A stretch of DNA of 9,337 bases from an uncultured Clostridia bacterium (GCA_937888895.1 CALASV010000194.1:1-9337); one strand, 5' to 3'; shown: positions 1 through 6,697, numbered from the stretch's first letter. Made by a program: numbers and translations. The notes: generated from the sequence alone by a model not told the origin.

Positions 1-1956
1 ATTTCTTTGAATATTATGTTCTTCTTTATCTATAAATGTAGCAGTATATTTCTTTCCTATATTCTGAGTTTTACAAAACATAAGAATATCTTTACATTCA
101 TAGAAAGTTTCTACAACAGGTTTATCGTGAATAAAATAATTAACCACTGCCTCAGCTACTATTGGCTCATCATAACCTTTTTGAAGATTTTCTTTATAAA
201 GATAAGGATTTAAATCTCCTTTATAATCTATTTTACCATCAAGCTCTTCAGCTATATAATTGTTAATATCACGACAAGTATATCTTTTATAATCTTCACT
301 ATCAGCACTTAATCCGGTATATTCTTCCCAATTCTTAGTTATCTTATCAAATATATCTTTTTTATCATTATATAATTTAACTACTATACCATCGGTATTA
401 CCAGAAACAACAGGAATTCCATTAAGTTCAAGTTCTTCACAAAGCATTAATATAAATAATTGTCCATTAATAGTTGTACGAAGTGTACACATACGGTCAA
501 ATAAATCACCATATTCATAATTAAATTTACCATATATACTATTAATAACAATTTTTAATGCTTCAGCAACTATTTCTTTAGGAATACCATCTACAAGCGG
601 GTCTTCGCTATGTTTAGCTTTGATACGAGTTGTTCTAAAATAATCTACCAATTTAACAAATACACCTTCGTCCATATGTTTTGGAGCTATTCTATAAGCA
701 CACATAAGAGAAGGATAAAAACTTGATATATCATAATGCCTATAAATATACCCTGTTTCTGTTAAATCAGATTTTAAGTTTCTTGGTCTGTCTTTAGTAT
801 GTAAGCCACCAGTAGCAATAGTATATTCTGTTTCACCAATAACAACTGAACGAGAAAAGTCAGATTTTCCCGTACGAGTAATTGCAACAGCTCTAATATC
901 ATTTAAGAAGTTTTGTAATTTTGGAGTTTTAAATTTGACATTATCAAATATAACTTTATTGAAACTCATAATAGTTCTTTCAGTCTTTTTACCACGCCAT
1001 TGATAAGGTTGAAGATTACTAAATTCAGAATAGAATTTAATAAATAGTTTATCAGCCATATCACTACGAGAACTGTTAAGAACATTTAAACCATAGTTTA
1101 CACTAATAGTATATCTGAGTTTAATTTCTTGCCAATAAAGTCTTACTATTTCACAAACTATAAATACATCATTACCATTATAATGCATAACTTGTGGAAT
1201 ATATTTATCAAGTATTATTCTATCCCACTTTTCAATAATTTTATTTAATTCATCAAGAGTTAATCCATTATAACGAGGTCTTTTTAGATAATATTGTGCT
1301 TCTTCATCATCAATTGGAGGTAGTTCATGTTCAAGGATTTCATACCATTTAATATTTATAGATGTTTGTTTAAGAGATTTACCAAAATAACCTTTGGTTC
1401 CATCTTCTTTAGTATATTGCCCAATTTTATTTAGAGCAAATATACGAAAAATATCTACATCATAATAAGGTAATTTATTTTCCCGAAGAGAAGAAAGATA
1501 ATAGTCATTATTAGAAGCATCCTTATTGTCTTGTAATTCAATAATTTTCTTTGATGTTTCATATAACTTAGTTATTAGTTCTCTTGTGGTATTATAAATA
1601 CCAAGATACATAAGCAAGCAACTAATCATAAGTTTATCATAAGAAATACTATTAAAACCAAAACAATGAGTTTTTTCATTTCCAAGGCCGTTAATAAAAC
1701 CAACCATTGGTAATAATTGACTATCATCTTTATCTGTAATATAGAATTGCTTTTTATGAACAGTTTCAAGTTTAGCAATAATATCTTTAACAGAATACTT
1801 CTCAACGAGAGGGATAGGTTCTTTAATTTCCTTACCCTTTTTAATTTTTACCTTAGCGGCATCCTCAAACTTAGCTACATAATCAATAATATCTATAAAT
1901 GTGACGCTGAAAAAATTAGGTAATATTTCAACATCATAAGCCCACATTTTAATCAT
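1..1956 (-). CDS. Family B DNA polymerase with 3'-5' exonuclease, C-terminus cut by window edge
   Basis: Replicative DNA polymerase of the phage; 652 codons are open from ATG at 1956 to the left edge with no stop. Exonuclease motifs: Exo I YDVE (D8, E10), Exo II FNSISYD (N102, D107), Exo III YNGND (Y259, D263). Polymerase motifs: A DISSFYPSL (D409), B KIVINSIYGKF (K468, N472, Y475, G476), C SGNTDGIVV (D522). These match family B. Motif C has Asn in place of the first Asp of the usual DTD; the second, metal-binding Asp is kept. Motifs A and B are only about 59 residues apart, so the fingers are short. The thumb and any remaining C-terminus lie outside the window. The start is fixed by a GGGAGGT ribosome site just upstream; an in-frame ATG at 1947 is the alternative. 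It begins three bases after the helicase stop and is surely co-translated with it. Family assignment is firm; crAss-like origin is inference. Confidence 0.93.
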   Translation of the reverse strand, partial: MIKMWAYDVEILPNFFSVTFIDIIDYVAKFEDAAKVKIKKGKEIKEPIPLVEKYSVKDIIAKLETVHKKQFYITDKDDSQLLPMVGFINGLGNEKTHCFGFNSISYDKLMISCLLMYLGIYNTTRELITKLYETSKKIIELQDNKDASNNDYYLSSLRENKLPYYDVDIFRIFALNKIGQYTKEDGTKGYFGKSLKQTSINIKWYEILEHELPPIDDEEAQYYLKRPRYNGLTLDELNKIIEKWDRIILDKYIPQVMHYNGNDVFIVCEIVRLYWQEIKLRYTISVNYGLNVLNSSRSDMADKLFIKFYSEFSNLQPYQWRGKKTERTIMSFNKVIFDNVKFKTPKLQNFLNDIRAVAITRTGKSDFSRSVVIGETEYTIATGGLHTKDRPRNLKSDLTETGYIYRHYDISSFYPSLMCAYRIAPKHMDEGVFVKLVDYFRTTRIKAKHSEDPLVDGIPKEIVAEALKIVINSIYGKFNYEYGDLFDRMCTLRTTINGQLFILMLCEELELNGIPVVSGNTDGIVVKLYNDKKDIFDKITKNWEEYTGLSADSEDYKRYTCRDINNYIAEELDGKIDYKGDLNPYLYKENLQKGYDEPIVAEAVVNYFIHDKPVVETFYECKDILMFCKTQNIGKKYTATFIDKEEHNIQRN

Positions 1957-1959
1957 AAT

Positions 1960-3444
1960 TTACCTCCCAAAACTAAGTACAAGTTCTTTCCTGGCACGAC
2001 TACAAGCAACATATAATCTACGAAGCATTTCTTCATAGTTTGCATAAGTAGAACCAGTAGAAGTAAATATCATATCATTAACATCAACAAATACATTATC
2101 ATAAGTTGAACCTTGAGCACGATGAGAGGTTATAGCAAAAGCATAATCTAAATCTCTTTTATATTTGATTTGGTCACCTTGCTTAATATTTGTTGCAATA
2201 AGAAATTGTTTCTTGAAATTATAATATTCTTTCCACTTGGCAGCACGAGTACCACCCGTGGCTTTTTGTGCATCTGCAACGAGTTCATTTAATACTTTAA
2301 CATATTGAAGAACGGTAAATTTATCAGTATGGTCAATTACAAATAAAGGTTTTGTAATTCTACCACCATTTACCATTTGAAATTTAATAAGAAATCCTTT
2401 AAATCCATAAGTAGAATTATTGTAATTAACTAAATCTTTAATAATATATTCTTCACTATTATTGATTATAATATCATTAAATTCATCAACAATGGTTTCA
2501 TAAGCCATTATTAAGTCGTTTTTAGTTATTACAGCTTTATCACAATCTTGTATGATATTATTCCTAATAAAATTATTCCATTGAGTAACACAAATATTTG
2601 TATAAGCTATAAGTTTATACATTTCAATATTCTTTGTGTACTCTTCATCATTAAATTTTTCTCTAATTAAAGATGTAAATTGTCTTGGAGAAATAATAGA
2701 AAAACCTTCTCCTTTATCATTATAAATATGTTGTCCAGCATTTTTAGAAATATAATCAAGAAACTTTCTTGAACCTTTTTTACAATTAGCAATATCATGT
2801 CTTAATAAATCAAGAAGAATAAGAATTGGATTACCTTCTCCTTGTCTTATAATTTCAGTAAGACGAAATACTTTGTTACATTTATAAAATGCAGAACTAC
2901 GAGTTTCATTTACAGGAGAAAGTTGAGCTTCATCACCAATAAATAAAACTTTAATATTTAAATCCTGACATTTATTTATAATATATGTAACAAGAGAAGC
3001 ATTTAACATAGATGCTTCATCACAAATGAGAAGTTGAATATTCTCAAGTTTAGGACTACTAATAGGTTGAAAAGCAGGGTTCTTAATATCAAAATCTTCA
3101 ATATTTAAGTTTAATCTGAAACCAAATGTAGATTGAATAGTATCTACATTTAAACCTACCGCGTTACTAAAAACACGGCAGGCTTTATGAGTAGGCGAAG
3201 TACACTTAATTGTAGAAGGTTGTAGTTTACATTTAGCAACTATTTGACGAGTTACAAATGTTTTACCAACGCCACCTGGTCCAGTAAGACCATAAACGCT
3301 TTTACCTTTATCATAAGGGGCATCTATGAATTCCACTAAACCTTTAACTGCATCTTCTTGACCTTTAGTAAGCGTAATTTTTCCTTTGTTATCTTCAGAA
3401 ACCCTATCTTTTCCAACAGTATTCATTGGAAAATCATTGTTCAT
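1960..3444 (-). CDS. SF1B DNA helicase, Dda/RecD2-like
   Basis: ATP-driven 5'-3' DNA helicase of superfamily 1B, 494 residues, probably acting at the replication fork or in recombination. Visible motifs: Walker A TGPGGVGKT (54-62, K61), motif Ia-like TSPTHKACR (82-90), Walker B LLICDEASML (138-147, D142, E143), motif III FIGDEAQLSPV (168-178), motif IV LTEIIRQ (195-201), motifs V-VI AITSHRAQGSTYDN (437-450) and the C-terminal LYVACSRARKELVL (477-490). The layout resembles T4 Dda; a region near 300-400 would hold the SH3-like insert of that group (inference). Length is normal for Dda-like proteins and no motif is missing. The ATG at 3444 overlaps the end of the upstream 156-residue gene by 11 bases, and the DNA polymerase starts three bases past its TAA. 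M7 is a possible later start. Exact pathway is not decidable here. Confidence 0.92.
   Translation of the reverse strand: MNNDFPMNTVGKDRVSEDNKGKITLTKGQEDAVKGLVEFIDAPYDKGKSVYGLTGPGGVGKTFVTRQIVAKCKLQPSTIKCTSPTHKACRVFSNAVGLNVDTIQSTFGFRLNLNIEDFDIKNPAFQPISSPKLENIQLLICDEASMLNASLVTYIINKCQDLNIKVLFIGDEAQLSPVNETRSSAFYKCNKVFRLTEIIRQGEGNPILILLDLLRHDIANCKKGSRKFLDYISKNAGQHIYNDKGEGFSIISPRQFTSLIREKFNDEEYTKNIEMYKLIAYTNICVTQWNNFIRNNIIQDCDKAVITKNDLIMAYETIVDEFNDIIINNSEEYIIKDLVNYNNSTYGFKGFLIKFQMVNGGRITKPLFVIDHTDKFTVLQYVKVLNELVADAQKATGGTRAAKWKEYYNFKKQFLIATNIKQGDQIKYKRDLDYAFAITSHRAQGSTYDNVFVDVNDMIFTSTGSTYANYEEMLRRLYVACSRARKELVLSFGR
1962..1968 (-). promoter_or_regulatory. Strong Shine-Dalgarno for the DNA polymerase
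   Basis: Minus-strand GGGAGGT lies five bases before the ATG at 1956. It is made of the final helicase codons GGG AGG and the first base of the helicase TAA stop, so one stretch ends one protein and recruits ribosomes for the next. It is the only near-consensus Shine-Dalgarno I see before a gene here; the other starts have A/T-rich leaders. Part of the match is forced by the helicase Gly-Arg codons, so real use is inferred. Confidence 0.6.
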
Positions 3445-3904
3445 TTTCTTTTTCTCTTATTTTAGTAATTATTGTATTATAATTTTCTTTATAAAAAAGA
3501 AAATATCTTTTAGCTAATTCATTTTTCCAATCTGTGCGAGTGGTTTTAAGGTCAAATAGAACTTCATTTGTAATATTATTTTTGATAATATCCCCTTTAC
3601 AAATTACACCAGCCATAAAAGGCATCATATAACTTGGTTTATAAGCATCTTTATTTATATCAGATAATCTTATTGTTGTAAGCAATTTATTTTCTAATAA
3701 TTGAGTACAATAAAGATTTCCATTATAAAGTTTATAACTTTGTTTAGTAAAGAAATAAATCTTATTATCACAAATACAAACAAATTGACCTTCTATATCA
3801 ACATAACAAACACCTTCAATATTCTTTTCTATTCTTGTATATATAGATTTTTGTTTAGGTGTTCTTTTAGCTTTTGCTACTTTAACAGTGAATTTAAATT
3901 CCAT
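3434..3904 (-). CDS. Unknown protein, 156 aa, first gene of the helicase-polymerase unit
   Basis: I do not recognise this protein. It is basic and lysine-rich at the N-terminus (KVAKAKRTPKQK, 8-19), then appears mostly beta-stranded (about 30-70), and ends in a charged helical tail (about 125-156). No signal peptide or membrane segment. The TDWKNELAKRYFLFYKE stretch resembles no catalytic motif I can name. The start at 3904 is preceded by ATAAT with no Shine-Dalgarno. Its TGA stop overlaps the helicase start by 11 bases, so the two are translationally coupled and it may be a replication accessory protein, but only by position. It is separated from the gene upstream by about 110 bases holding a hairpin. 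Confidence 0.8.
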   Translation of the reverse strand: MEFKFTVKVAKAKRTPKQKSIYTRIEKNIEGVCYVDIEGQFVCICDNKIYFFTKQSYKLYNGNLYCTQLLENKLLTTIRLSDINKDAYKPSYMMPFMAGVICKGDIIKNNITNEVLFDLKTTRTDWKNELAKRYFLFYKENYNTIITKIREKENEQ

Positions 3905-3938
3905 ATTATATGTATTATGTGTATGTGTATTTATTATC

Positions 3939-3971
3939 GTAATACTTCCTCACTTCGTTCGTCAGTATTAC
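3939..3971 (-). repeat. Hairpin before the helicase-polymerase unit
   Basis: GTAATACT (3939-3946) and AGTATTAC (3964-3971) form a perfect 8-bp stem around a 17-base loop richer in G and C than its surroundings. It sits in the 109-base gap after the 171-residue gene and 35 bases before the ATG at 3904. No U-run follows on the minus strand, so it is not a classic terminator. It may be a 5'-leader structure or processing site for the replication genes. Confidence 0.5.
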
Positions 3972-4013
3972 TCAGCTTATTATTAATGCCCCGTAAAGGA
4001 AGATTGAACTAAA

Positions 4014-4529
4014 TCAAACTTGACTACTACTATCTTTATTTAAATCTCTTACAACAGTATCATTATATTCTTTTAATAAAAAATTATTAGTACAATACCA
4101 TTCTGTATTTTCTAATTTTTCAGCAGTTATAACTAATTCAACAATAGGATTTTTAAAATTAAATTCATTCTCTAATTTAAAAGAAGCTTCTCTAATTAAT
4201 TTATCATCATTACACATTTTAGTTAATAAATCATTATCTGTCATATCAGTATTAACAACAATACCTAATCCACTACCAATATAATTTATCTTATTGTTAT
4301 TTTCACTTAATAATACAAAAGATACATGAATAGCTCTATTAATTTTATCTTGTTTATTTCTAAATTGAGCATATTTAAAAAACTTTGTACGATTAAATTT
4401 AAAATCATAAGTATAAGAACATCTACCTACTAAATCACTACAATTAAGAAAATGACTACAATTAATACATTGTTGGAGTGTTTCCTTTACGGGGGAATGT
4501 TTATTATCAAAATTAAAACTAATAGCCAT
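4014..4529 (-). CDS. Unknown protein, 171 aa, with an N-terminal four-cysteine cluster
   Basis: Not recognised by name. Residues 21-37 hold four cysteines spaced C-x2-C-x5-C-x6-C (C21, C24, C30, C37), consistent with a small zinc- or metal-binding module; this is inference from spacing. The rest looks like a mixed alpha/beta domain (about 65-155) with NYIGSGLGIVVNTDM (82-96), and no membrane segment. The start at 4529 follows CAAATAAT; the stop is TGA. It is third in a run of small genes (84, 117, 171 residues) with short gaps and lies just upstream of the hairpin leading to the replication genes. Nothing shows a specific partner. Confidence 0.8.
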   Translation of the reverse strand: MAISFNFDNKHSPVKETLQQCINCSHFLNCSDLVGRCSYTYDFKFNRTKFFKYAQFRNKQDKINRAIHVSFVLLSENNNKINYIGSGLGIVVNTDMTDNDLLTKMCNDDKLIREASFKLENEFNFKNPIVELVITAEKLENTEWYCTNNFLLKEYNDTVVRDLNKDSSSQV

Positions 4530-4555
4530 ATTATTTGAATCTAAATATAGTTGGT

Positions 4556-4909
4556 TTACCCCATATGATTACTTATAAAATTATTTTTCTTTTTAATTCT
4601 AAAAGTTTTATGATTACAATCATTCCATATTACTAAGCAATCTTTACCTACTCTATCTCTTATACTATTTATATCACTATGAAAATGATATGAAGAATGA
4701 TAATTGGGACTTCTATATGTATCAGAATATATACGAGAAGTTCTAAGCCAACCCATTCCAATTATAGCAGTTTTTACTAAAACAGCAACATCATAAATTT
4801 TATGAATAAAATTAAATTTTATATTTTTATTATTCTTTTTTCTTTCGTTCTTATTTGTGTCTACATATTTATGATGTTTAGGATTATCAGTATTAATTTT
4901 ACTTGCCAT
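4556..4909 (-). CDS. Unknown basic protein, 117 aa
   Basis: Not recognised. The first 35 residues are dominated by Lys, Asn and His and look disordered. A hydrophobic stretch IYDVAVLVKTAIIGMGWL (38-55) could be an amphipathic or marginal membrane helix. It is followed by a Tyr/Ser/His-rich segment with SSYHFHSD and a compact end (DCLVIWNDCNHKTFRIKKK). High positive charge would fit nucleic acid or membrane binding, but nothing decides it. It starts four bases after the stop of the 84-residue gene, with AATAATATT before the ATG, so it is co-transcribed with it. Confidence 0.75.
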   Translation of the reverse strand: MASKINTDNPKHHKYVDTNKNERKKNNKNIKFNFIHKIYDVAVLVKTAIIGMGWLRTSRIYSDTYRSPNYHSSYHFHSDINSIRDRVGKDCLVIWNDCNHKTFRIKKKNNFISNHMG

Positions 4910-4913
4910 AATA

Positions 4914-5168
4914 TTATTTATTAGTAACTATTCCCTGCATAGCATTGTAAATAGTATCAAACATTTCTTGACCAGTTTTTTCATCAACACAATCTAAAAT
5001 TATACTGTGCCCAGAAGCAAATAGAATATTAAGTTTAGTTTTATCTACTATAAAAGCACCATTTCGTTTAATCGGTTTATTATTTTTATCAAATTTAACT
5101 TCAAAACCAATAGAATCAATGTTTTTAACATTAAAAGCAGAACTTGAAGAATGAGATTTAATAACCAT
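4914..5168 (-). CDS. Small beta-rich protein, 84 aa
   Basis: Unknown function. Residues 17-80 read as short beta strands ending in a helix: IDSIGFEVKF, then LNILFASGHSIILDC, then EKTGQEMFDTIYNAM. This layout (residue-identity strand, turn, strand carrying the ligand-like loop, acidic turn, closing helix) also appears in the 73-residue protein at 7156-7377 and the soluble half of the 126-residue protein at 6232-6612, so the three may be diverged paralogs. No membrane segment. The start at 5168 is 30 bases downstream of the topoisomerase-like fragment's stop, and the leader carries a direct repeat of AATTGTT. Confidence 0.75.
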   Translation of the reverse strand: MVIKSHSSSSAFNVKNIDSIGFEVKFDKNNKPIKRNGAFIVDKTKLNILFASGHSIILDCVDEKTGQEMFDTIYNAMQGIVTNK

Positions 5169-5198
5169 AGTTGTAATTGTTTAAATTGTTAATAATTT

Positions 5199-5318
5199 TT
5201 AAATTTTACTTTTTATATATTTTTCTAATTTCCCCATAAATACATCTGGTTCTATTTCTTTTTTAGCTACCATATCTAAACCTTTTTCCCAACTAGCTGT
5301 TAAATCTGGATTTAGCAT
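5199..5318 (-). CDS. Orphan C-terminal fragment of a type IA DNA topoisomerase (probable remnant)
   Basis: A 39-residue frame, too short to be an enzyme. Its sequence MLNPDLTASWEKGLDMV followed by EIEPDVFMGKLEKYI matches the tail of the topoisomerase I/III core, where P-x-L-T-A-x-W-E-K-x-L, then a short acidic stretch and F-M-x-x-[IL], is a well-known signature (established knowledge, recalled, not searched). The open frame continues upstream of the ATG to 5363 and still looks homologous there (FIILKSIPDM), so the ATG at 5318 is probably not the ancestral start. No catalytic tyrosine, Toprim domain or other part of the enzyme is in the window. Homology fades at a 9-bp hairpin downstream of tRNA-Gln. 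Options: a decayed gene, the last exon of an intron-split gene, or a small gene kept for its own sake. The existence of the frame is certain; homology is likely. Confidence 0.6.
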   Translation of the reverse strand: MLNPDLTASWEKGLDMVAKKEIEPDVFMGKLEKYIKSKI

Positions 5319-5343
5319 ATCTGGAATTGATTTTAGAATAATA

Positions 5344-5375
5344 AAGGACTGCCAACTTTGAAATTAGCAGTCCTT
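5344..5375 (-). terminator. Possible terminator or boundary hairpin after tRNA-Gln
   Basis: AAGGACTGC (5344-5352) and GCAGTCCTT (5367-5375) pair perfectly over 9 bp with a 14-base loop. On the minus strand the stem is followed by TTATTATTCT, a weak U-rich tract, so it could end the tRNA-Gln transcript. Its left arm lies inside the open frame that leads into the topoisomerase-like fragment, exactly where that homology fades. Confidence 0.4.
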
Positions 5376-5439
5376 CTTCACACAAACACTAATACATTGA
5401 CAAATAAATACACTATAAGTAGTATTATTTGTTTAAGAT

Positions 5440-5557
5440 ATAGTAGTATTGATAAGAATAAGTTCAAGTATGGCATACTTCCGCGAAATAAAAGGAGTCC
5501 AAGAATAACTTTAATATTATTTCACAACAGTATTAAAATTACTATCAATACTACTAT
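5440..5557 (-). ncRNA. Candidate structured RNA domain downstream of tRNA-Gln
   Basis: A perfect 15-bp long-range stem, ATAGTAGTATTGATA (5440-5454) with TATCAATACTACTAT (5543-5557), encloses 88 bases. Inside are two further hairpins: AAGTA(TGGCA)TACTT at 5466-5480 and TTTAATA/TATTAAA at 5510-5537. Between them is a less AT-rich linker at 5481-5500. The closing stem begins three bases after the tRNA-Gln discriminator base on the same strand. It does not fold as a tRNA and I recognise no known RNA family. It may be a tRNA trailer or a separate small RNA; only the pairing is seen. Confidence 0.4.
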
Positions 5558-5560
5558 TAG

Positions 5561-5631
5561 TGGAGATAACAGGATTCGAACCTGTACTGTCAGAACCAAA
5601 ATCTGAAGTGCTACCATTACACCATATCTCT
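5561..5631 (-). tRNA. tRNA-Gln (anticodon TTG)
   Basis: 71 bases on the minus strand. The acceptor arms AGAGATA and TATCTCC pair except at position 1-72 (A opposite C); a weak first pair is typical of glutamine tRNAs. The anticodon stem TCAGA/TCTGA holds loop TTTTGGT, anticodon TTG. The T arm is ACAGG-TTCGAAT-CCTGT and the discriminator is A at 5561. No CCA is encoded (CTA follows), so the host must add it. It reads CAA, and CAG by wobble; it is not a TAG suppressor. A hairpin ends four bases before its 5' end and another starts three bases after its 3' end. Confidence 0.92.
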
Positions 5632-5635
5632 AAAT

Positions 5636-5699
5636 AAAGCAATATCAATAATCACATAAACGCACATGAAAAAAAAAATATAATTATTAATATTGCTTT
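5636..5699 (-). repeat. Long hairpin four bases upstream of tRNA-Gln
   Basis: AAAGCAATATCAATAAT (5636-5652) is the reverse complement of 5683-5699 except at one base, which becomes a G-U pair in minus-strand RNA, giving a 17-bp stem with a 30-base loop. The loop contains a run of ten U on the minus strand (5669-5678). The stem ends four bases before the mature 5' end of tRNA-Gln, so it may guide 5' processing or separate the tRNA from the 123-residue gene. Confidence 0.5.
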
Positions 5700-5700
5700 A

Positions 5701-5730
5701 CCGGTTTTAATAGTTACTACCGGAAACTAT
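5701..5730 (-). repeat. Two alternative small hairpins at the stop of the 123-aa gene
   Basis: CCGGT (5701-5705) can pair with ACCGG (5719-5723). Alternatively ATAGTT (5710-5715) can pair with AACTAT (5725-5730), which covers the TAG stop codon. The two folds exclude each other. A ten-base U-run lies about 22 bases further on the minus strand, too far for a standard intrinsic terminator. Confidence 0.3.
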
Positions 5731-6098
5731 AATGCAGAACATCCAGCATCTATTTCTATACTACCAGAAATAATATCTTCTATATATTCTTTATTATGAC
5801 TAATTTGCTTACGAAGTTTATCATATAAATTAGCAGAACTTGTTGCTATACTTTGGTGCATATAATTTAAATCAACTAAAATCTTTTTATAGTAATTATA
5901 TGCTTTAATTTCAGCACGAGCTAAAGCAATTTTTCTTCCAATATTAAAATCATATTTATCTTCAGTACAACACTTTGCTATTCCTTTAACAGCTGTTTTA
6001 CTAATAATAATATTGTTTTCTGTTAAAGCAACTTCAAGAAAAGCAACAGTTTCATTTTTAAATCTCTTAATTTCTTGACTTAAAACTGTAATTTTCAT
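5727..6098 (-). CDS. Small phage protein of unknown function, 123 aa
   Basis: Function unknown. The middle segment DKYDFNIGRKIALARAEIKAY (about 48-68) follows a pattern I recall from small hypothetical phage proteins, in which an acidic lead-in, x-I-G-x-[KR]-[IL]-A-L-A-R-A and a helix occur after a short beta section containing KGIAKC. No catalytic motif is evident; two adjacent cysteines (C43, C44) lie just before it, and a helical C-terminal part follows (about 70-115). The start at 6098 is preceded by AAATAATATATT and lies six bases after the 46-residue gene's stop, so it is the last of a three-gene run. It is the only gene here ending in TAG. Reading through TAG would add about 25 residues across a hairpin and a U-run before TGA, so TAG is taken as a real stop. 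Confidence 0.82.
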   Translation of the reverse strand: MKITVLSQEIKRFKNETVAFLEVALTENNIIISKTAVKGIAKCCTEDKYDFNIGRKIALARAEIKAYNYYKKILVDLNYMHQSIATSSANLYDKLRKQISHNKEYIEDIISGSIEIDAGCSAL

Positions 6099-6104
6099 AA
6101 TATA

Positions 6105-6245
6105 TTATTTAATAAGTTTAATCATGTGAGTTTTACGAAAAACTTTATCCTTAGAATTAAAATATTCTTGACATTCAGGATAACTTCCTTGATATACTGT
6201 TTGCTTGCTATATTTATTAATAATAGCAAAATTAGTTTTGCTCAT
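6105..6245 (-). CDS. Unknown small protein, 46 aa
   Basis: A short frame starting MSKTNFAIINKYSKQTVYQG, basic, with no membrane segment or known motif. Its ATG at 6245 lies within the last codons of the 126-residue gene (14-base overlap in a different frame), and its TAA is six bases before the 123-residue gene's ATG. It therefore fills the gap between two genes exactly, and codon use matches the neighbours. This tight tiling supports it as a real, translationally coupled gene. Function cannot be inferred. Confidence 0.72.
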   Translation of the reverse strand: MSKTNFAIINKYSKQTVYQGSYPECQEYFNSKDKVFRKTHMIKLIK

Positions 6246-6612
6246 TTAAAATAGTTTTTTCAAGGACATCATAATCACTTAACGCAAAATATATTTTATC
6301 TCTTGTATATTTGTCATCAAATTTAAGAGTAATATCAATATTATCTTTTAACCAAAGTCTTAATAGATATTTATTGTTTTCTCTATTTAAATCGTTTACA
6401 GCAGTTACTAAACAAATTTCATTTGTATTAAAAATATAATCATTATCTTCATCATCATCTATTCTAATAAATGTAGGTTTATTTGCATCAGCATCACCAT
6501 AATTTATTGAATCTAAATAAGCATTTGTAATCTTTTTAGCTTGAATTCCAAGAAATACAACTATTAGAACAGCTAATACAATAAATGTAATTAATAAAAT
6601 TGTTAATCCCAT
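6232..6612 (-). CDS. Membrane-anchored small protein, 126 aa
   Basis: One N-terminal membrane helix (LTILLITFIVLAVLIVVFLG, about 3-22) is followed by KK, consistent with an N-out or signal-anchor topology, and a soluble acidic domain (about 46-118). There is no cleavage site I trust. The soluble part runs ICLVTAVN, then YLLRLWLKDNIDITLKFDD, then TRDKIYFALSDY: strand, strand, acidic turn and closing helix. This resembles the 84-residue (4914-5168) and 73-residue (7156-7377) proteins, suggesting a shared fold. The start at 6612 follows AATTAAATAAT. The 46-residue gene begins inside its 3' end. Role unknown; it may be tethered to the host membrane. Confidence 0.8.
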   Translation of the reverse strand: MGLTILLITFIVLAVLIVVFLGIQAKKITNAYLDSINYGDADANKPTFIRIDDDEDNDYIFNTNEICLVTAVNDLNRENNKYLLRLWLKDNIDITLKFDDKYTRDKIYFALSDYDVLEKTILNEQN

Positions 6613-6641
6613 ATTATTTAATTATTGGTTAATTTCAAAGA

Positions 6642-6693
6642 ATTAAGGAAACAATCTCCACATATTGAGCATATGCTTTATCATTTCCTTAAT
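6642..6693 (-). repeat. Perfect 10-bp hairpin with a nested palindrome
   Basis: ATTAAGGAAA (6642-6651) and TTTCCTTAAT (6684-6693) pair perfectly. The 32-base loop contains the 10-base palindrome AGCATATGCT (6668-6677). It sits 30 bases upstream of the 126-residue gene's ATG and overlaps a possible 17-residue reading frame (6643-6696). Confidence 0.5.
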
Positions 6694-6697
6694 CATC

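Larger units (their letters stand above)
5319..5560 (-). other. Gene-free structured stretch between tRNA-Gln and the topoisomerase remnant
   Basis: About 240 bases without a convincing gene. From tRNA-Gln downstream it holds a domain closed by a 15-bp stem (5440-5557), an imperfect hairpin CAAATAAATAC / GTATTATTTG (5401-5431, one bulge) and a perfect 9-bp hairpin (5344-5375). It is most simply an RNA trailer of the tRNA transcript, but the amount of pairing is high. Confidence 0.5.

Noticed and set aside
5435..5444. AAGATATAGT, similar to the S element of group I introns, on the plus strand
   Set aside because: It is on the strand opposite to all genes, and no matching P, Q and R core elements or P7 pairing were found.
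5727..5729. TAG recoded as glutamine, as in some crAss-like phages
   Set aside because: The one gene ending in TAG would only be extended through a hairpin and a U-run. No long gene has an in-frame TAG, and the tRNA-Gln anticodon is TTG, not CTA.
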